64,000 nucleotides of DNA from Megascapheus bottae (taxonomy: Eukaryota; Chordata; Mammalia; Rodentia; Geomyidae), in the NCBI GenBank assembly GCA_024803745.1, contig JANJXV010000013.1, forward strand, positions 17,695,001 to 17,759,000, written 5' to 3'. The notes under the pieces are model-generated. The model worked only from the letters and a program-made list of their open reading frames with translations. It did not search any database and was not told where the DNA came from. Of this stretch, positions 45,840-56,525 are shown piece after piece. Position 1 is the stretch's first letter. Each line of letters starts with the position of its first letter. The translations under genes were made by a program, and so were the position numbers.

Positions 45840-46150
45840 GTGTATGTTCCTAACTCTCCCTCTGGCCAAATTATGGGGTTCCAAGAGAAGAATAGAAGTA
45901 ACTATCGTTGATGGATTTGTAAATTCCACTTTCTGGTCAATGAGGTGAATTCTTCTGCTGGACAAAGCATTGAGTTCCAGGGCTTCGAATGACCTAGTCA
46001 AAGAAAAACAAACAATATCCAAGAAAACCATTCAGTTTATAGACTGATGACAGAGACACTGTTACTTCTACACTCTTAGATTGACTTCAGGGACTGATCC
46101 ACATGCCATGACTCGACATTCCTTCCCTTACATCTGTTATTGAGCCCTGG
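45840..46150 (+). other. Orphan OR 3' flank, continued
   Basis: Matches 37225-37480 (agtcaaagaaaaacaa at both). Non-coding. The similarity fades after about 46150. Confidence 0.6.
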
Positions 46151-47543
46151 AAAGACATCTTTATGAGCTGACAACCATTATGTACATGGCTTTGCTTCTC
46201 CTCTGCTTAAAGTGCTTCAGGACCAAATTCCACCTAATTTTGTGGCAAATCCAAAGATACTAGTTTTTTTAGTCATTCATGTCTTCTTTCATACATTAAG
46301 GAAACATTGCGAATAATTCTTATATTCAAGAAACTGTTCCCACTTTTCATGTTACAATGAAAAATAGGCAAGCTAGAATACACATTTCACTGTAGGATCC
46401 AGGTTTAAGGAAACTTAAGCCATATACATTATTATAAAACAGGAATAAATTCCATGGAGGCAAAATAAACAGAGGCAAGTGTGAGAAGATGATGTGCCAG
46501 GGACCAGAGTGGTCAATTCAGATCTCAGTGGCCACTAAGCACCTGAACATGGATGGCAGGATGTGAGGACAGTTCAAATTCAACGTGGTGCCATGTCTCC
46601 ACAGGGCTGCTAGTGTAATATCCCACTCATATGGGTTCCTGACCAATAATATCAGTTTGGGTCATTTTAATTGATCCCATGATGAGCACAACTGAAACCA
46701 ATGATGAAATGTTATGTCATAAATATGTTATTTGACTTACAGAATATAAGAAGCTGCATAACCAGACAATAGGAGATCACAGAAAGTATGAATAGCATTG
46801 AAGTATTTCTTTGTGACAACAGAATTTGACAAGCCAGAAAAAGGTCTTACTAACACAGGGCACTAGTACAGGCTGAAGATTTTGTATTGCTTTTGTATGA
46901 TAGGCCAAAATTTAAAATAACTAGGTGAAGGTAATGTGAAAAATTTGACACACCTCATATATATTTTCAGGACGGGGGGGAAATTGGAAGTAATAGGTCC
47001 TTGCACAGTTATGCAACCACAATGCTCTTGGAAATCTCAAACCTTTCCATAATCAAACCCCTGAGAAAACTCATATTATATCAGGGTAAAATGAATATAC
47101 AAATAAATGACCAAAGCTGTAATTAGGTCTCTCAGTTATTAAAAGAAATCAAGGCACCAAGAAGAGTCTGTAGAAATGATGGAAACAGAAACACTAATTT
47201 CAGAATATATAGATCCACACAATCAAAAATATTCCTTTATTAAAAGGGAAAGAAGGCTTTAGCTCTTCATTCATGAGTTTCTAAGACTCTAATTTTAGAG
47301 TTTCTGTGTAACTGAGGTTAGACATGAGGACCGTGAGGCTGTCACTATGACATAACAAGAATGTATTGATATACACTGGATGCACTGTGTGTTACCACTT
47401 TGATGAGAAGGAGAAATGAAGTAAAGAAAGAAGCTCATGAACATTCAACATAGATGGAAAAAGAGAAAGAGAGGAGAAAGAAATTTGATACAACATACTG
47501 GTTACAGAACTCAGTAAGTTTATAAAGTAAATTGCATTCTATA
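46151..47543. other. Intergenic, nothing recognised
   Basis: About 1.4 kb of AT-rich DNA with no coding frame above background, no RNA gene and no repeat I can name. Confidence 0.5.
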
Positions 47544-47559
47544 AGAATATTAAAAGCTA

Positions 47560-47663
47560 AACATGAGAAGTTGGGGTATCAGTGCTGGTGAAGTAATGTA
47601 CATTCTATCTGGCGATTATAACCATAACCCTTGTATTAATTACAATTTTAAAAAAGGAAAAAA
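47560..47663 (+). mobile_element. Very short L1 3' end insertion
   Basis: Only about 104 bp of L1 3' UTR (ggtatcagtgctggtgaagt … cttgtattaattac) plus an A-rich tail. It is bounded by the perfect 16-bp TSD AGAATATTAAAAGCTA at 47544-47559 and 47664-47679. Confidence 0.93.
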
Positions 47664-47679
47664 AGAATATTAAAAGCTA

Positions 47680-47912
47680 TAAGATTTACATTTATTTCAA
47701 TTAGTTACAAAGAATAGTATTAAAGAAATGGTACAAAAATGAAAATAATTATAAAATTAATCACAGAAATTAATTAAATAGAAAGTCAACATACAATAAA
47801 AAAGAAAATAGATAAATATGTGGTTCCTTACTCTGATTTTATTACCTTTTATGCAAAAATAAAATGAAAATACAAAGTGCAAATAGCAAAATGAGGAAAT
47901 TAAAATGCAATA
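47680..47912. other. AT-rich intergenic DNA
   Basis: Nothing recognised. The minus-strand open frame 47757-48014 runs into the adjacent SINE and is not credible. Confidence 0.5.
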
Positions 47913-48018
47913 CAAGGAAGTGGCGCTGTGGCTCAAGTGGTAGAGCACTAACCTTGAGCTGAAGAGCTCAAGGACAGAGTATATGCCCAGAATTAAAGCC
48001 CAACACCTGACCAAAAGA
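47913..48018 (+). mobile_element. Partial ID-like SINE (right half)
   Basis: Contains only the second half: 'gcgctgtggctcaagtggta' to 'attaaagcccaacacctgac'. The left half is missing, so it is 5'-truncated or a monomer. Confidence 0.75.
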
Positions 48019-48930
48019 AACCAATACCAATATTGCTTTTACAGCAATTATTAGGAATGCAAGTAATTATAAGCTTTTGTATGTATCAATGGGCAATATA
48101 GGTAAACTGAATAATTAAAAAAATAGAACTAATTCAAATAATTAGTCCAGAACAAAACAAACAGAACAGAACAAAATGGCAGGATCATTTGTTATTTGAA
48201 AATTTCAGTATGAAAAAGAAAAATGCTAAAAACAATTCTTTAATATTAAATTTTATTTAAAAGCTAAAGACATTCAGGGAAATAATAATTCCATTATTAT
48301 ATATGTTCATTGAGACTAAAGAGAGCATATTTCAATTCAATAATAGCATCTGAGATGTCTTAATACTAAAACCTAACAAGCAAAAAAGAAAATGCAATTA
48401 TATCCCAACTTCATTTTTATGAAAATAGGCAAAAAAAATTACAGAATATTAGCAACTTTATCAGCAGTATATGAACATCAGAATATATTAATATGAGATT
48501 AGGTTTATTCTACCAAGAATATGTAGTTTTTAAGAGAGAAATTGAAGTAATCAAAAATAATCAGAATTTGATTAAAGTCAAAATATTCTGTTAATTTGCT
48601 TTCCCTGACAGTAACAATAAATGTCATGATGCTCATTAAATAAATACCAGGCAGCTTCAGGATAGAATTGTGGACAAATGTACTGCTTAGTATTTCATAC
48701 TAGATCATAGAGGAAATTGGAAGATCCTGAGCTGTATTTTTGATAAATGTGCTACACACTGTGTGGCCAGTACTAGAGCCCCCCCAAAATTGTATATCAT
48801 CTACATATAATATAAAAATGATATCACTATGAACTTTGCAGTATTTACTATGCCTTTGAAAAAAGTATTTGACAAAATTATAAAACTATTAACTAGGCTG
48901 TACAAAACACAACATAAATATGTATGTATA
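48019..48930. other. AT-rich intergenic DNA
   Basis: About 900 bases without coding frames, RNA genes or recognisable repeats. Confidence 0.5.
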
Positions 48931-48954
48931 CATATATATATATATATATATATA

Positions 48955-48988
<34 letters not shown>

Positions 48989-48990
48989 AT
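48931..48990 (+). repeat. (TA)n followed by (GT)n microsatellite
   Basis: (TA)n from 48931 to 48954, then (GT)n from about 48956 to 48987, with degenerate GT continuing to about 49022. Confidence 0.95.
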
Positions 48991-49034
48991 GTGAGTGTGT
49001 GGATGTGTGCCCACATTTGTGTGGGGGATAGGGG

Positions 49035-49243
49035 GGAATCCAGGGGCTTAGAGCCTAAACCCAGTCCTTGAGCTTTGCTGCTCAAGGCTAGCACACTACC
49101 CCTTGAGCAACAGCTCTACTTCCAGCTTTTTTTTTTATTGGTAGTTAATTGGACTTCCCTGCCTGGGCCAGCTTTGAATCACAATTCTCAGATCTTAGCC
49201 TCCTGAGTAGTTAGGATTACAAGCTTAAGCCACCAGCAGCCAG
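49035..49243 (-). mobile_element. Chimeric 7SL/ID SINE
   Basis: ID-like half (ctgctcaaggctagcacact), T-run, linker complement 'ggtagttaattgga', and the 7SL-like half (cctcctgagtagttaggatt). Confidence 0.82.
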
Positions 49244-49867
49244 CTCAAAATATTATAATTTAAATAATAAAAATCAACGAGTCAGAAATCCTTTATCACA
49301 TTAAAAATGTAATAGAATATATAACTAGGAGAGTAGATCAAGCCAAAGAAACAAAAAGCTTATAAATAAGCTACATTAAAATACAATGTTCAACATAAAA
49401 TACAAAAAAGGCCTAAAGAGGAATGGGGAAAGCTTACAAGACACTTTAGAAGTAAAATTTAAAAGACAAATACCTGTATTTGTGTAGCTCAACAGAAAGA
49501 ATGCTTTTAATCAATGAGTTAAGTGCCCCTATTTTAACCCTTCGCCACTACCCAAAACCATATAAGTAACTGAAATTAGCTAATTTTGTGGGTCTTCAGT
49601 GAACTTACGATCCAAACTAATACATCATACTAAATGCTTTTTTTGGTGTGGGGGAAACTGTTATGGAATTCTTACCAACTTTTGTTTTACAAGAAGAGTT
49701 TACGTTCTTAATCATAAACACAGTAAGATTTCCTAACAGCATTCCAAACCTTAGTTGGTATATGATCTCAACATGAATCGCGCCTAACAAAGATTTCCAA
49801 ATAGGACCATCTCAAAAAGTCAATTTACTTTCAGGTATAGTTACAATGATTATTTCTATAATGAAGC
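49244..49867. other. 3' flank of OR gene 4
   Basis: AT-rich and non-coding. Nothing recognised. Confidence 0.5.
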
Positions 49868-49916
49868 TTAGAAAATACCAAACCTGGCTAAATTAGAAAA
49901 TACCAAACCTGGCTAA
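49868..49916. repeat. 25-bp tandem duplication at the OR gene 4 stop codon
   Basis: Two copies (ttagaaaataccaaacctgg…) start at 49868 and 49893. The second copy supplies the TAG stop of OR gene 4 at 49913-49915. Confidence 0.9.
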
Positions 49917-50857
49917 GAAAACCTTTTCCTCCCCAGCTGTCTCTTCAGAGCCCCCTTAACCTCATTGTTCCTGAGGCTGTAGATGAGGGGGTTCAACATG
50001 GGGATCACCACCATGTAGAACACAGATATCACCTTGTTCTGGTCACTGGAGTAGCTGGACTTGGGCAGCACATAGATGAATGTGACTGTGCCATAGAACA
50101 GAGTGACAGCAGTGAGGTGGGAGGTGCAGGTGGAGAAGGCCTTGTGGCGGCCCTCGGTGGAGCGCATCTTCAGGATGGTGATGAGGATGTAGATGTAGGA
50201 CACGGCTATCACAATCACTGTGAAGGCAACGATGAAGCCAGCAGTAAATGTGGAAAGAAGTATGAGGTCACTGTCTTCAGAACAGGCAACCTCACGTAGA
50301 GGAGCAAAATCACAGAAGAAATGATTGATTCTATTGGGTCCACAGAACACTAAAGAAAAGAAAGAAACAGTAAAGGATGAAGCATTAAAACAACCACTGG
50401 TGTAAGCCACTATAAGTAACTGCACACAGACTTGTGTGGACATTTTGGTTGAATAGAGCAGTGGGTTGCAGATGGCCACAAAGCGATCATAGGCCATGGA
50501 GGCCAGAAGAAAGCACTCAACTGCCCCAAAGAAAACAACTGTGCCCAATTGAATGCCACATCCATGGTAGGAAATCCTGTTTTTGTCCACCAGGAAGTTA
50601 ACCAGCATGTTGGGTGTGACAGAGGATGAAAAGATCATGTCAGCAAAAGCTAAATTGCTGAGGAAAAAGTACATGGGGTGGTGGAGCTGAGTGGAGACTC
50701 TGATGAGCAGGATTGTGCAGAGATTTCCACACATGGTCACCAGGTAGATGCAGAGGATGATGATGAAGAGAAAGACTCGAAGGACTGGATCTTGAGTTAA
50801 GCCCAATAGAATGAACTCTGTCACTGAGGTGTGGTTCCCATCCCCCAGGGAATCCAT
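49913..50857 (-). CDS. OR5P: Olfactory receptor, OR5P subfamily (gene 4), intact
   Basis: 314 residues starting [20 protein letters not shown]. The frame is open a further nine codons upstream to a TTG at 50884, but that is just inside the conserved splice site and has no ATG, so the ATG at 50857 is the start. Visible features are the sequon NHT at 8-10, [10 protein letters not shown] at the TM1 end, [14 protein letters not shown] from 61 (Asn replaces His of SHLA), [12 protein letters not shown] from 121, [26 protein letters not shown] and [26 protein letters not shown]. The N-terminal two-thirds resemble genes 2 and 3, while the C-terminal tail (EVKGAL.RQLGRK) matches gene 1, suggesting gene conversion. 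The stop codon lies in a tandem repeat. No frameshift; expected to be a functional odorant GPCR. Confidence 0.94.
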   Translation of the reverse strand: MDSLGDGNHTSVTEFILLGLTQDPVLRVFLFIIILCIYLVTMCGNLCTILLIRVSTQLHHPMYFFLSNLAFADMIFSSSVTPNMLVNFLVDKNRISYHGCGIQLGTVVFFGAVECFLLASMAYDRFVAICNPLLYSTKMSTQVCVQLLIVAYTSGCFNASSFTVSFFSLVFCGPNRINHFFCDFAPLREVACSEDSDLILLSTFTAGFIVAFTVIVIAVSYIYILITILKMRSTEGRHKAFSTCTSHLTAVTLFYGTVTFIYVLPKSSYSSDQNKVISVFYMVVIPMLNPLIYSLRNNEVKGALKRQLGRKRFS

Positions 50858-50886
50858 CAGACCATGGAGCTGCTTCCAGAACAATT

Positions 50887-50899
50887 CTAGGATGAATAG
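50887..50899 (-). other. 3' splice site before OR gene 4 coding exon
   Basis: Minus strand reads 'ctattcatcctag' with the AG at 50888-50887, 29 bases before the ATG. The motif is identical to the one before gene 3. Confidence 0.7.
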
Positions 50900-50934
50900 A
50901 TTACATAAAAATTTATAAATGCAGTGATTTCATT

Positions 50935-51050
50935 TTTCTTTTTTAATTTTTTATTGTAATTAATAGAAAGATAACAGTTATATTCACCAGACAGAGGGTA
51001 CATTACTTCACACACATTTTTGATACCCCTTCTCATGTTTTTGTCCCCAC
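50935..51050 (-). mobile_element. Short L1 lineage B 3' end (minus)
   Basis: T-rich start (tttttattgtaattaataga), then the reversed 3' UTR to 'tctcatgtttttgtccccac'. About 115 bp. It lies within 100 bases of the OR gene 4 coding exon, in the presumed intron. Confidence 0.85.
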
Positions 51051-51169
51051 TTTCTTACTGCATATTGAATGTCATCATGAGCATATTCAAGTACCAGTAT
51101 ACATTTGCTCTATAATTTACAATTTTTTTTCTGATTCTGATCTCTTTATCATACTGTTTTTTTATGAAA

Positions 51170-51322
51170 GAATATATTAACATTGATTTTTACATCATAT
51201 TTCAAATGATGTGTTTAACAATATAGTATTCAAGAAGGGAATCTCTATATACAATCACTGGCACTTAGATTTAGAACATAGTTAAAATTAGGCTGAGGGT
51301 TCATATGTCATGGATACATAGT
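51170..51322 (-). mobile_element. Short L1 lineage A 3' end (minus)
   Basis: Reverse complement of the lineage-A terminus (compare 12165-12310 and 28040-28170): 'atatacaatcactggcactt' and 'taaaattaggctgagggttc'. It is inserted in the OR gene 4 5' flank. Confidence 0.82.
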
Positions 51323-51664
51323 GATTTTAGAAAAACTACCCTCAAAATTCTATCCTACACTTTCTTTCCTTTTATATTTCCCTCTTACTAAATCAGCATG
51401 ATATGTTTTTTTAAAGGAAAATAAAAATTCAAAATAGATGAATAAAACCACAAGGAGGACTGAGTATACTGCTAAAAAATAACATAAATAGGTTCTTACA
51501 AGGAAAGCTCAAATAGTAGTTAATATATATTTACATACTGGATAAATATACATACATATGCATATATATGTGCTTGCCAAATTCTTAATAAGCAACTAAA
51601 ATTGTATACCTATAGAACTATGTGTTAAACACATAGTTTATTACATGTTACAAAAATGTTATTT
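51323..51664 (-). promoter_or_regulatory. 5' flank of OR gene 4, proximal
   Basis: 'ccctcaaaattctatcctac' at 51341 matches the reverse complement near 34490-34510 upstream of gene 3. The rest is AT-rich and non-coding. Confidence 0.6.
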
Positions 51665-52130
51665 TCTTCATATGTCTGTCCTGGGCCCCATCCCTGAGCC
51701 TTTTTCACTCAAGGCTCTAACAATTCAGCCACATCTGCACTTCAAGCTTTTTGGTAGGTAAGTAGAGACAAGAATATCTTGAGGAAAAAAGGAACAAGAA
51801 AGACAATATTGCCTGGAAGTATGGCCTAGTGCTAGAGTGCTTGCCTAGCATGCACAAAGACCCACGTATTATTCCTTGGTACCACACATAGAAACAGCCG
51901 GAAGTGGTGCTGTGACACAAGTGATAGAGCTCTAGCCTTGAAAAAGCCCAAGGGCAGTTCTCAGGCCTTGAGTTCAAGCCCAAGACTGTCAAAAAAGTGT
52001 GGGGGTGAGTATCTTGGACTATGCCTTTGTTGACTCTGAACCTTCATCCTCAGATCTGACTCTGAACCTTGATCCTCAGTTCTTAGCCTCCTGACTAGCT
52101 AGGATTACCATCCTGAACCATTGGCACCAA
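51665..52130 (-). mobile_element. Chimeric 7SL/ID SINE split by an ID SINE
   Basis: 51665-51800 is the ID-like half and linker, and 51996-52130 the 7SL-like half (cctcctgactagctaggatt) with a short internal duplication (ctgaaccttcatcctcagat / ctgaaccttgatcctcagtt). The plus-strand ID dimer at 51803-51994 separates the two. Confidence 0.75.
51803..51994 (+). mobile_element. ID-like dimeric SINE, nested
   Basis: 'tatggcctagtgctagagtg' to 'caagcccaagactgtcaaaa'. Complete dimer inside the older minus-strand SINE. Confidence 0.88.
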
Positions 52131-52262
52131 GGGGATAATATATTCTTTATCATGTAGAATTGACTTTGAAGAGGTTAAAGAAGACTGCATAACTTGCTTT
52201 GATTGCGTAACAAGTTACATTTTTGTATTTGGGTAAGTGCCAGACTCAGATATGCAACTTTT

Positions 52263-52495
52263 GTGTGTGGGGGATGGGGATCATGGGGCTTGAACTCCAC
52301 CTGGGCATGTCCTCGAGCTCTTCAAGCTCAAGGCTACTGCCCTACCTGTAAGCCATGCCCCACTTCCCGATTTCTGAAGGTTAATTGGAGATAAGAGTCT
52401 CAGGTCCTTTTATACCCAGGCTGTCTTTGAACCTTGATCCTCAGAACTCAGGTTCCTGAGTAGCTAGAATTACAGGCACGAACCACCGGCCCAAG
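52263..52495 (-). mobile_element. Chimeric 7SL/ID SINE
   Basis: A full-length minus-strand copy bounded by a 17-bp TSD, TCAGATATGCAACTTTT, at 52246-52262 and, with one mismatch, at 52496-52512. Confidence 0.9.
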
Positions 52496-52512
52496 TCAGA
52501 TATGTAACTTTC

Positions 52513-53910
52513 ATATTATGCAACAATACAATTAAATTATAGTAATCACCAAGTACAGTACACCCTACGATAAATATAAAACATATTTGTTTAACCTTCT
52601 TAATTCTAACTTGTGTTAGAAATGCCTAGATTGGCAAGTGAAGTCATTGTCAGTTGAATATAATTCTTTTTAAGAAGTAATAAATGTAATTTTGATAGCA
52701 GATAAATGTTCTAAATTACTGCTATAAAGGAGATAGCTTTACTAATTGTTATGTTTGTTCGATATTTTTAATATATTTGAAATGAGTAATTATGTTTTAG
52801 CAAGTACATTGAAATAACAGTGCAATCACTGGGGGGGAACATTAGTATCAAGCACTATAATGTTCGCTCAATTAAAACAAATAACTTCCTACTGTAATAA
52901 TGATTTCTCAGTGGCAATTTTAAACATGAAGCAGTCACTTTGAACATAATGTATATTTGTATAAAGTACACACTAAAAAATCTAGGAAGGATTTCTGAGC
53001 TTGTGGCTGTATTGAACCTTAACTCTAAATCTGCTGAATATATATACCAAACATTTTGCACACCATGCTTGACCCTCTAAAAATCATATTTATAAACAGT
53101 ATTTATAAAGAGATATCTATACATTTCCATGCAAATCATCTAATTAATTTTAAATATGAACACAAGACAAAGCATCTCAAAGCTAGCATTTGGTCCGAAT
53201 GTCAAGTTTGGGTAGTGCTGAGATAATGTGAGTTTCTGTTGAGAGAAAAACAGTTTTATGCAAACCAAACTCCTACCTCTTAGAATGAGAACACATTCTC
53301 ATCTTTTAGGAACAGCCCAAAGTCACAATGACCATATAGCTTGAAATATATTTTTTGTTCTCCTTTGGGTATAAATCCCCAATGAAGCTGGAGATTCAGC
53401 TAGGAATTCAAAAGCATCATGGAACATTCTGAGGTTCTTCAGTGGATAGTGAGCAATTCAGTTCTCATAACAAAACTGATCTTTCAAGGTGTTACCAATT
53501 CTCTAGTGGTCAATTTATTCATTTATATCTAGTTCTTCAGCCATAGACCTATTACCTTTGTTTAAGATTTACTACACAGCATAATTAGACAAATACCCTC
53601 ATAGAGTCATAGGAATCATAAATATCTTGATTGGTATGACTAAGAAATAGTGCTAAAGTTAAGGTATTAAACTTAGCATCATCTTTAAGCATTCCATATG
53701 ATTGTTCATGAGCCCCTTGATTTCCTGTCTCTTTTTCTAGTAGTATTCCAAAAGACATTTCTAGTAATAGGCATTGTGAGGCATGGTGACAGCTTTTGAG
53801 GCCCAAATTCCGGCGTACAAGGTGCTAATAACCTCCCAATTATTAGGTGTCAGAGACAAACATATGGTTTCAACCATTTTTTTCCTCTTTAATCCTCTTT
53901 TCTCTTTAAT
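52513..53910 (-). promoter_or_regulatory. 5' flank of OR gene 4, distal
   Basis: Non-coding, about 1.4 kb. 53160-53690 matches 4560-4640 plus 8571-8960 (gene 1) and 130-480 (left-edge block), and in reverse 16340-16480 (gene 2). Small open frames such as 53585-53806 are not conserved in the other copies. Confidence 0.62.
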
Positions 53911-53920
53911 ATTAGGGTCT

Positions 53921-54264
53921 GTATGCTAAGGGAAAGGACATTCAGACTAGAAACAAAACCCATATAACGAGTGATTGTTGTCTTTAATATACCATGTTAT
54001 GTCATCTCTTTAGCTGTCTCTTGCTTATCTCATATTGTTACAGTATTTCACGAGATTATCAGATATATTGAATATAGGCGTATTTGGTTATTTGAAGTAG
54101 GATAGGGAAGGGGGTAAAACAGGATGGGGGGTGGGTGCGGGAGAAAGGAAATGGGGACCAAGACATGAGAAAGGGTATCAATGTATGTGAAGTAATGTAC
54201 CTTCTATCTGGTGAATATAATGTAACCCTTCTAATAATTACAATAAGAGTATATGAAAAAAAAG
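53921..54264 (+). mobile_element. L1 lineage B 3' UTR fragment
   Basis: 'gtgattgttgtctttaatat' to 'taataattacaataagagta' plus an A tail. It is bounded by the 10-bp TSD ATTAGGGTCT at 53911-53920 and 54265-54274. Confidence 0.9.
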
Positions 54265-54479
54265 ATTAGGGTCTATAATAACTAACTTAAAATTTTCCTA
54301 AACTTAAACCTTCAGTATCTCGGTTGTTGCTTCCCTTTGCTCCAGTATGTATCTTCTTTTCTGGTTGTAATTATCACAGTGTTTGAACAAACTAGGGGAA
54401 GTTTGGCTTATCTATTTGCATATTGAGTCACCCTGAGATAATCTTGTTTCTTGATCAACCCAGATGAAACTCAACGCTT

Positions 54480-55490
54480 TTATCAAATTTTTAAAAATCA
54501 TTCATTGTTATTATAAAGTAAGGTAGAGAAGCATTACAGTTATGTAAGCCAGGTAATGAGTACATTACTTTTTGGATAATGTCATTCATTGTCTACCAGT
54601 TTTCTCTTCCCATGCTCACTTATAAGTTGTGTAGTTCATTTTCCTCACAGAGTCTAGTGAATATCACTGTTGCATTTGTTCATCCTTTGCCTTCCATTTC
54701 TGTCCCCCTCTTGTAGTCCCGAAAATAGATAAGTGAACAAACAATGCAAAAAGAAAAAAGCAACAATAAAGAAAATTTCTCTTGTTTCCTTTTTCTGCAA
54801 TTCATTTTGATAAGTATTATTTCATATGATTATAGGAACATAGGTTTCCCACCTTTGTGTTGCTTCCATAAGAGTATTCTCCTTTGGTGTCACTTTGTGT
54901 GAATACTTTGAGTCCTGAATAATTCATCCATCACATCCCAGTATATTTAAGCTCTAGCTTCCACATATGAGAAATAACATGAGCCCTTTGTCTCTCTGAG
55001 TTTGGCTCACCTCATGTAACATGATTTGTCCCATGTCCATTTTCTTACAAGTATTTTTGAAATATTTTTGTAAAATTCCATTGATCCATTCATTTATAGT
55101 ACGACATTTGGGCTGTTTCCACAACATGGCTATTGTGAATTCTGAAGCAATGACCATAAATGTATTAGGATTTTATGATATCCCAGCTTATGAGATTCTA
55201 GGTAGATGCCCAGGACTGGTATGACTGGGCCATAGGGAAAACTTATTGTTTAGTTTCTTGAGGAACATCTAGACTGCTGTCCAAAGTGCTTGTGCTAGTT
55301 TACAATCACTCCCCCAGTATAGTAGGGTTTCTTTTTCCCACATATCAACCACCATTGATTTGTTAATGTAAATCAATCTAAGTAGGATGACATAGAATCT
55401 CAGAGTTGTTTTGATTTTCATTTCCTTTTATGGCCAGGAATGTTGAATATTTCCACATGTTTCTTTTCTCATCTGTTTCTTCACACTTTC
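54480..55490 (-). mobile_element. L1 lineage C, 3' UTR and ORF2 C-terminal region
   Basis: The best-preserved lineage-C 3' UTR (54490-54960: 'cattacagttatgtaagcca', 'gtttctgtccccctc'-like sequence), followed by ORF2 C-terminal sequence in reverse (frame 54954-55157: EWINGILQKYF, SEVSQTQRDK with one change). Diverged, with many stops. The 54275-54479 interval before it is unassigned. Confidence 0.75.
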
Positions 55491-55740
55491 CTTGCTCTAC
55501 ACCTTCATTCTCAGGATATAGCTGAGAAGTATTAACCAGACAGGACTCTACTTGTTGCTGTTTTCCCTATTATATGAAAAGAACATAAAATCCATAGCCC
55601 TCCTTCATAACATTTTCTTTTAGCTTCTTCAAGTCCATCGTCATAGGGAATGTTTTTATTTTAGGTATATTTTCTGGGTTCTCATACTATCTGATGAAGC
55701 AATTCTTTATTAAGCACTCATTTACTATTTAGGACATATA
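55491..55740. other. Intergenic, nothing recognised
   Basis: T-rich, non-coding. Confidence 0.45.
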
Positions 55741-55948
55741 TTCTGGGCACCAGTGGCACATGCCCATCTGTATTCCTACTTTGCATGCTGAGATCTAAAG
55801 ATGTTGCTTCAAAGTCATGCTCACCAGAAAAGTCTCTGAGACTCTCATCTCCAACTAAATACCAAAAAGCCAGAAATGAAGCTGTGGCTCAAGTAGTAGT
55901 ACATTAACTTTAACAAATGTGGGGACAGGGCCCAGGCCCTCAGGATTT
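55741..55948 (+). mobile_element. Chimeric 7SL/ID SINE, old
   Basis: Diverged copy: 'gtggcacatgcccatctgta', linker 'ctcatctccaactaaatacc', ID half 'gaagctgtggctcaagtagt'. Confidence 0.75.
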
Positions 55949-56434
55949 TAAAAAACCGAAGGATTTTAAAAAAACTATATATTTAATATTTTGTTACACT
56001 TTCCAATAAGTCACTAAAATTTCCACCTCTAGTGTTAGAACAGAACTCTCAAAGGTAAATTCTGTGCACAGACTTGGAATAATAGCCTCACCTAGCCATA
56101 CTTAGTTAATACCTATTTATCATGAAGTTACCTCACCTCCTACATCCTTGCTCAGGAGCTACGTGACCATAAAAACCTGTCCTGAGCACCCTGTTCCTGA
56201 ACAGCAAGTGCAACATCATCACCTGGCTTTGTTTATTCCTTCTCCAGAGAACTCATTCTCTTCTCATGGTCAATATGATTGTTTTGATGTTTTAATGTAT
56301 AGATCCTATACTAGAACCAAAATTCCAGTTTTCACTGTCATTTGTTGAACTATTAGCCTAGACACTCAATATATTACTGGTCACTCAGCATAGTACTTGT
56401 GTATCTGAAAGAACAAATGAACACATGAAAAGAT
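55949..56434. other. Intergenic, nothing recognised
   Basis: About 490 bases with no gene or repeat I can support. The frame 56148-56348 has no recognisable features. Confidence 0.45.
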
Positions 56435-56525
56435 GAAAGCTGGATGACATTGCCCAAAAGAAAGTGGGCACATGATCTGACTTACACAATGGTAACTCCT
56501 CTGTACTTCTCATTTTACTAATGAT
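56435..56525 (+). mobile_element. L1 lineage C 3' end fragment
   Basis: About 90 bp (gatgacattgcccaaaagaa … ggtaactcctctgtacttct), the terminal motif of lineage C. Confidence 0.6.

Noticed and set aside
45624..46031. 135-residue minus-strand open frame
   Set aside because: It spans the edge between the solo LTR and OR flank, with no family features.
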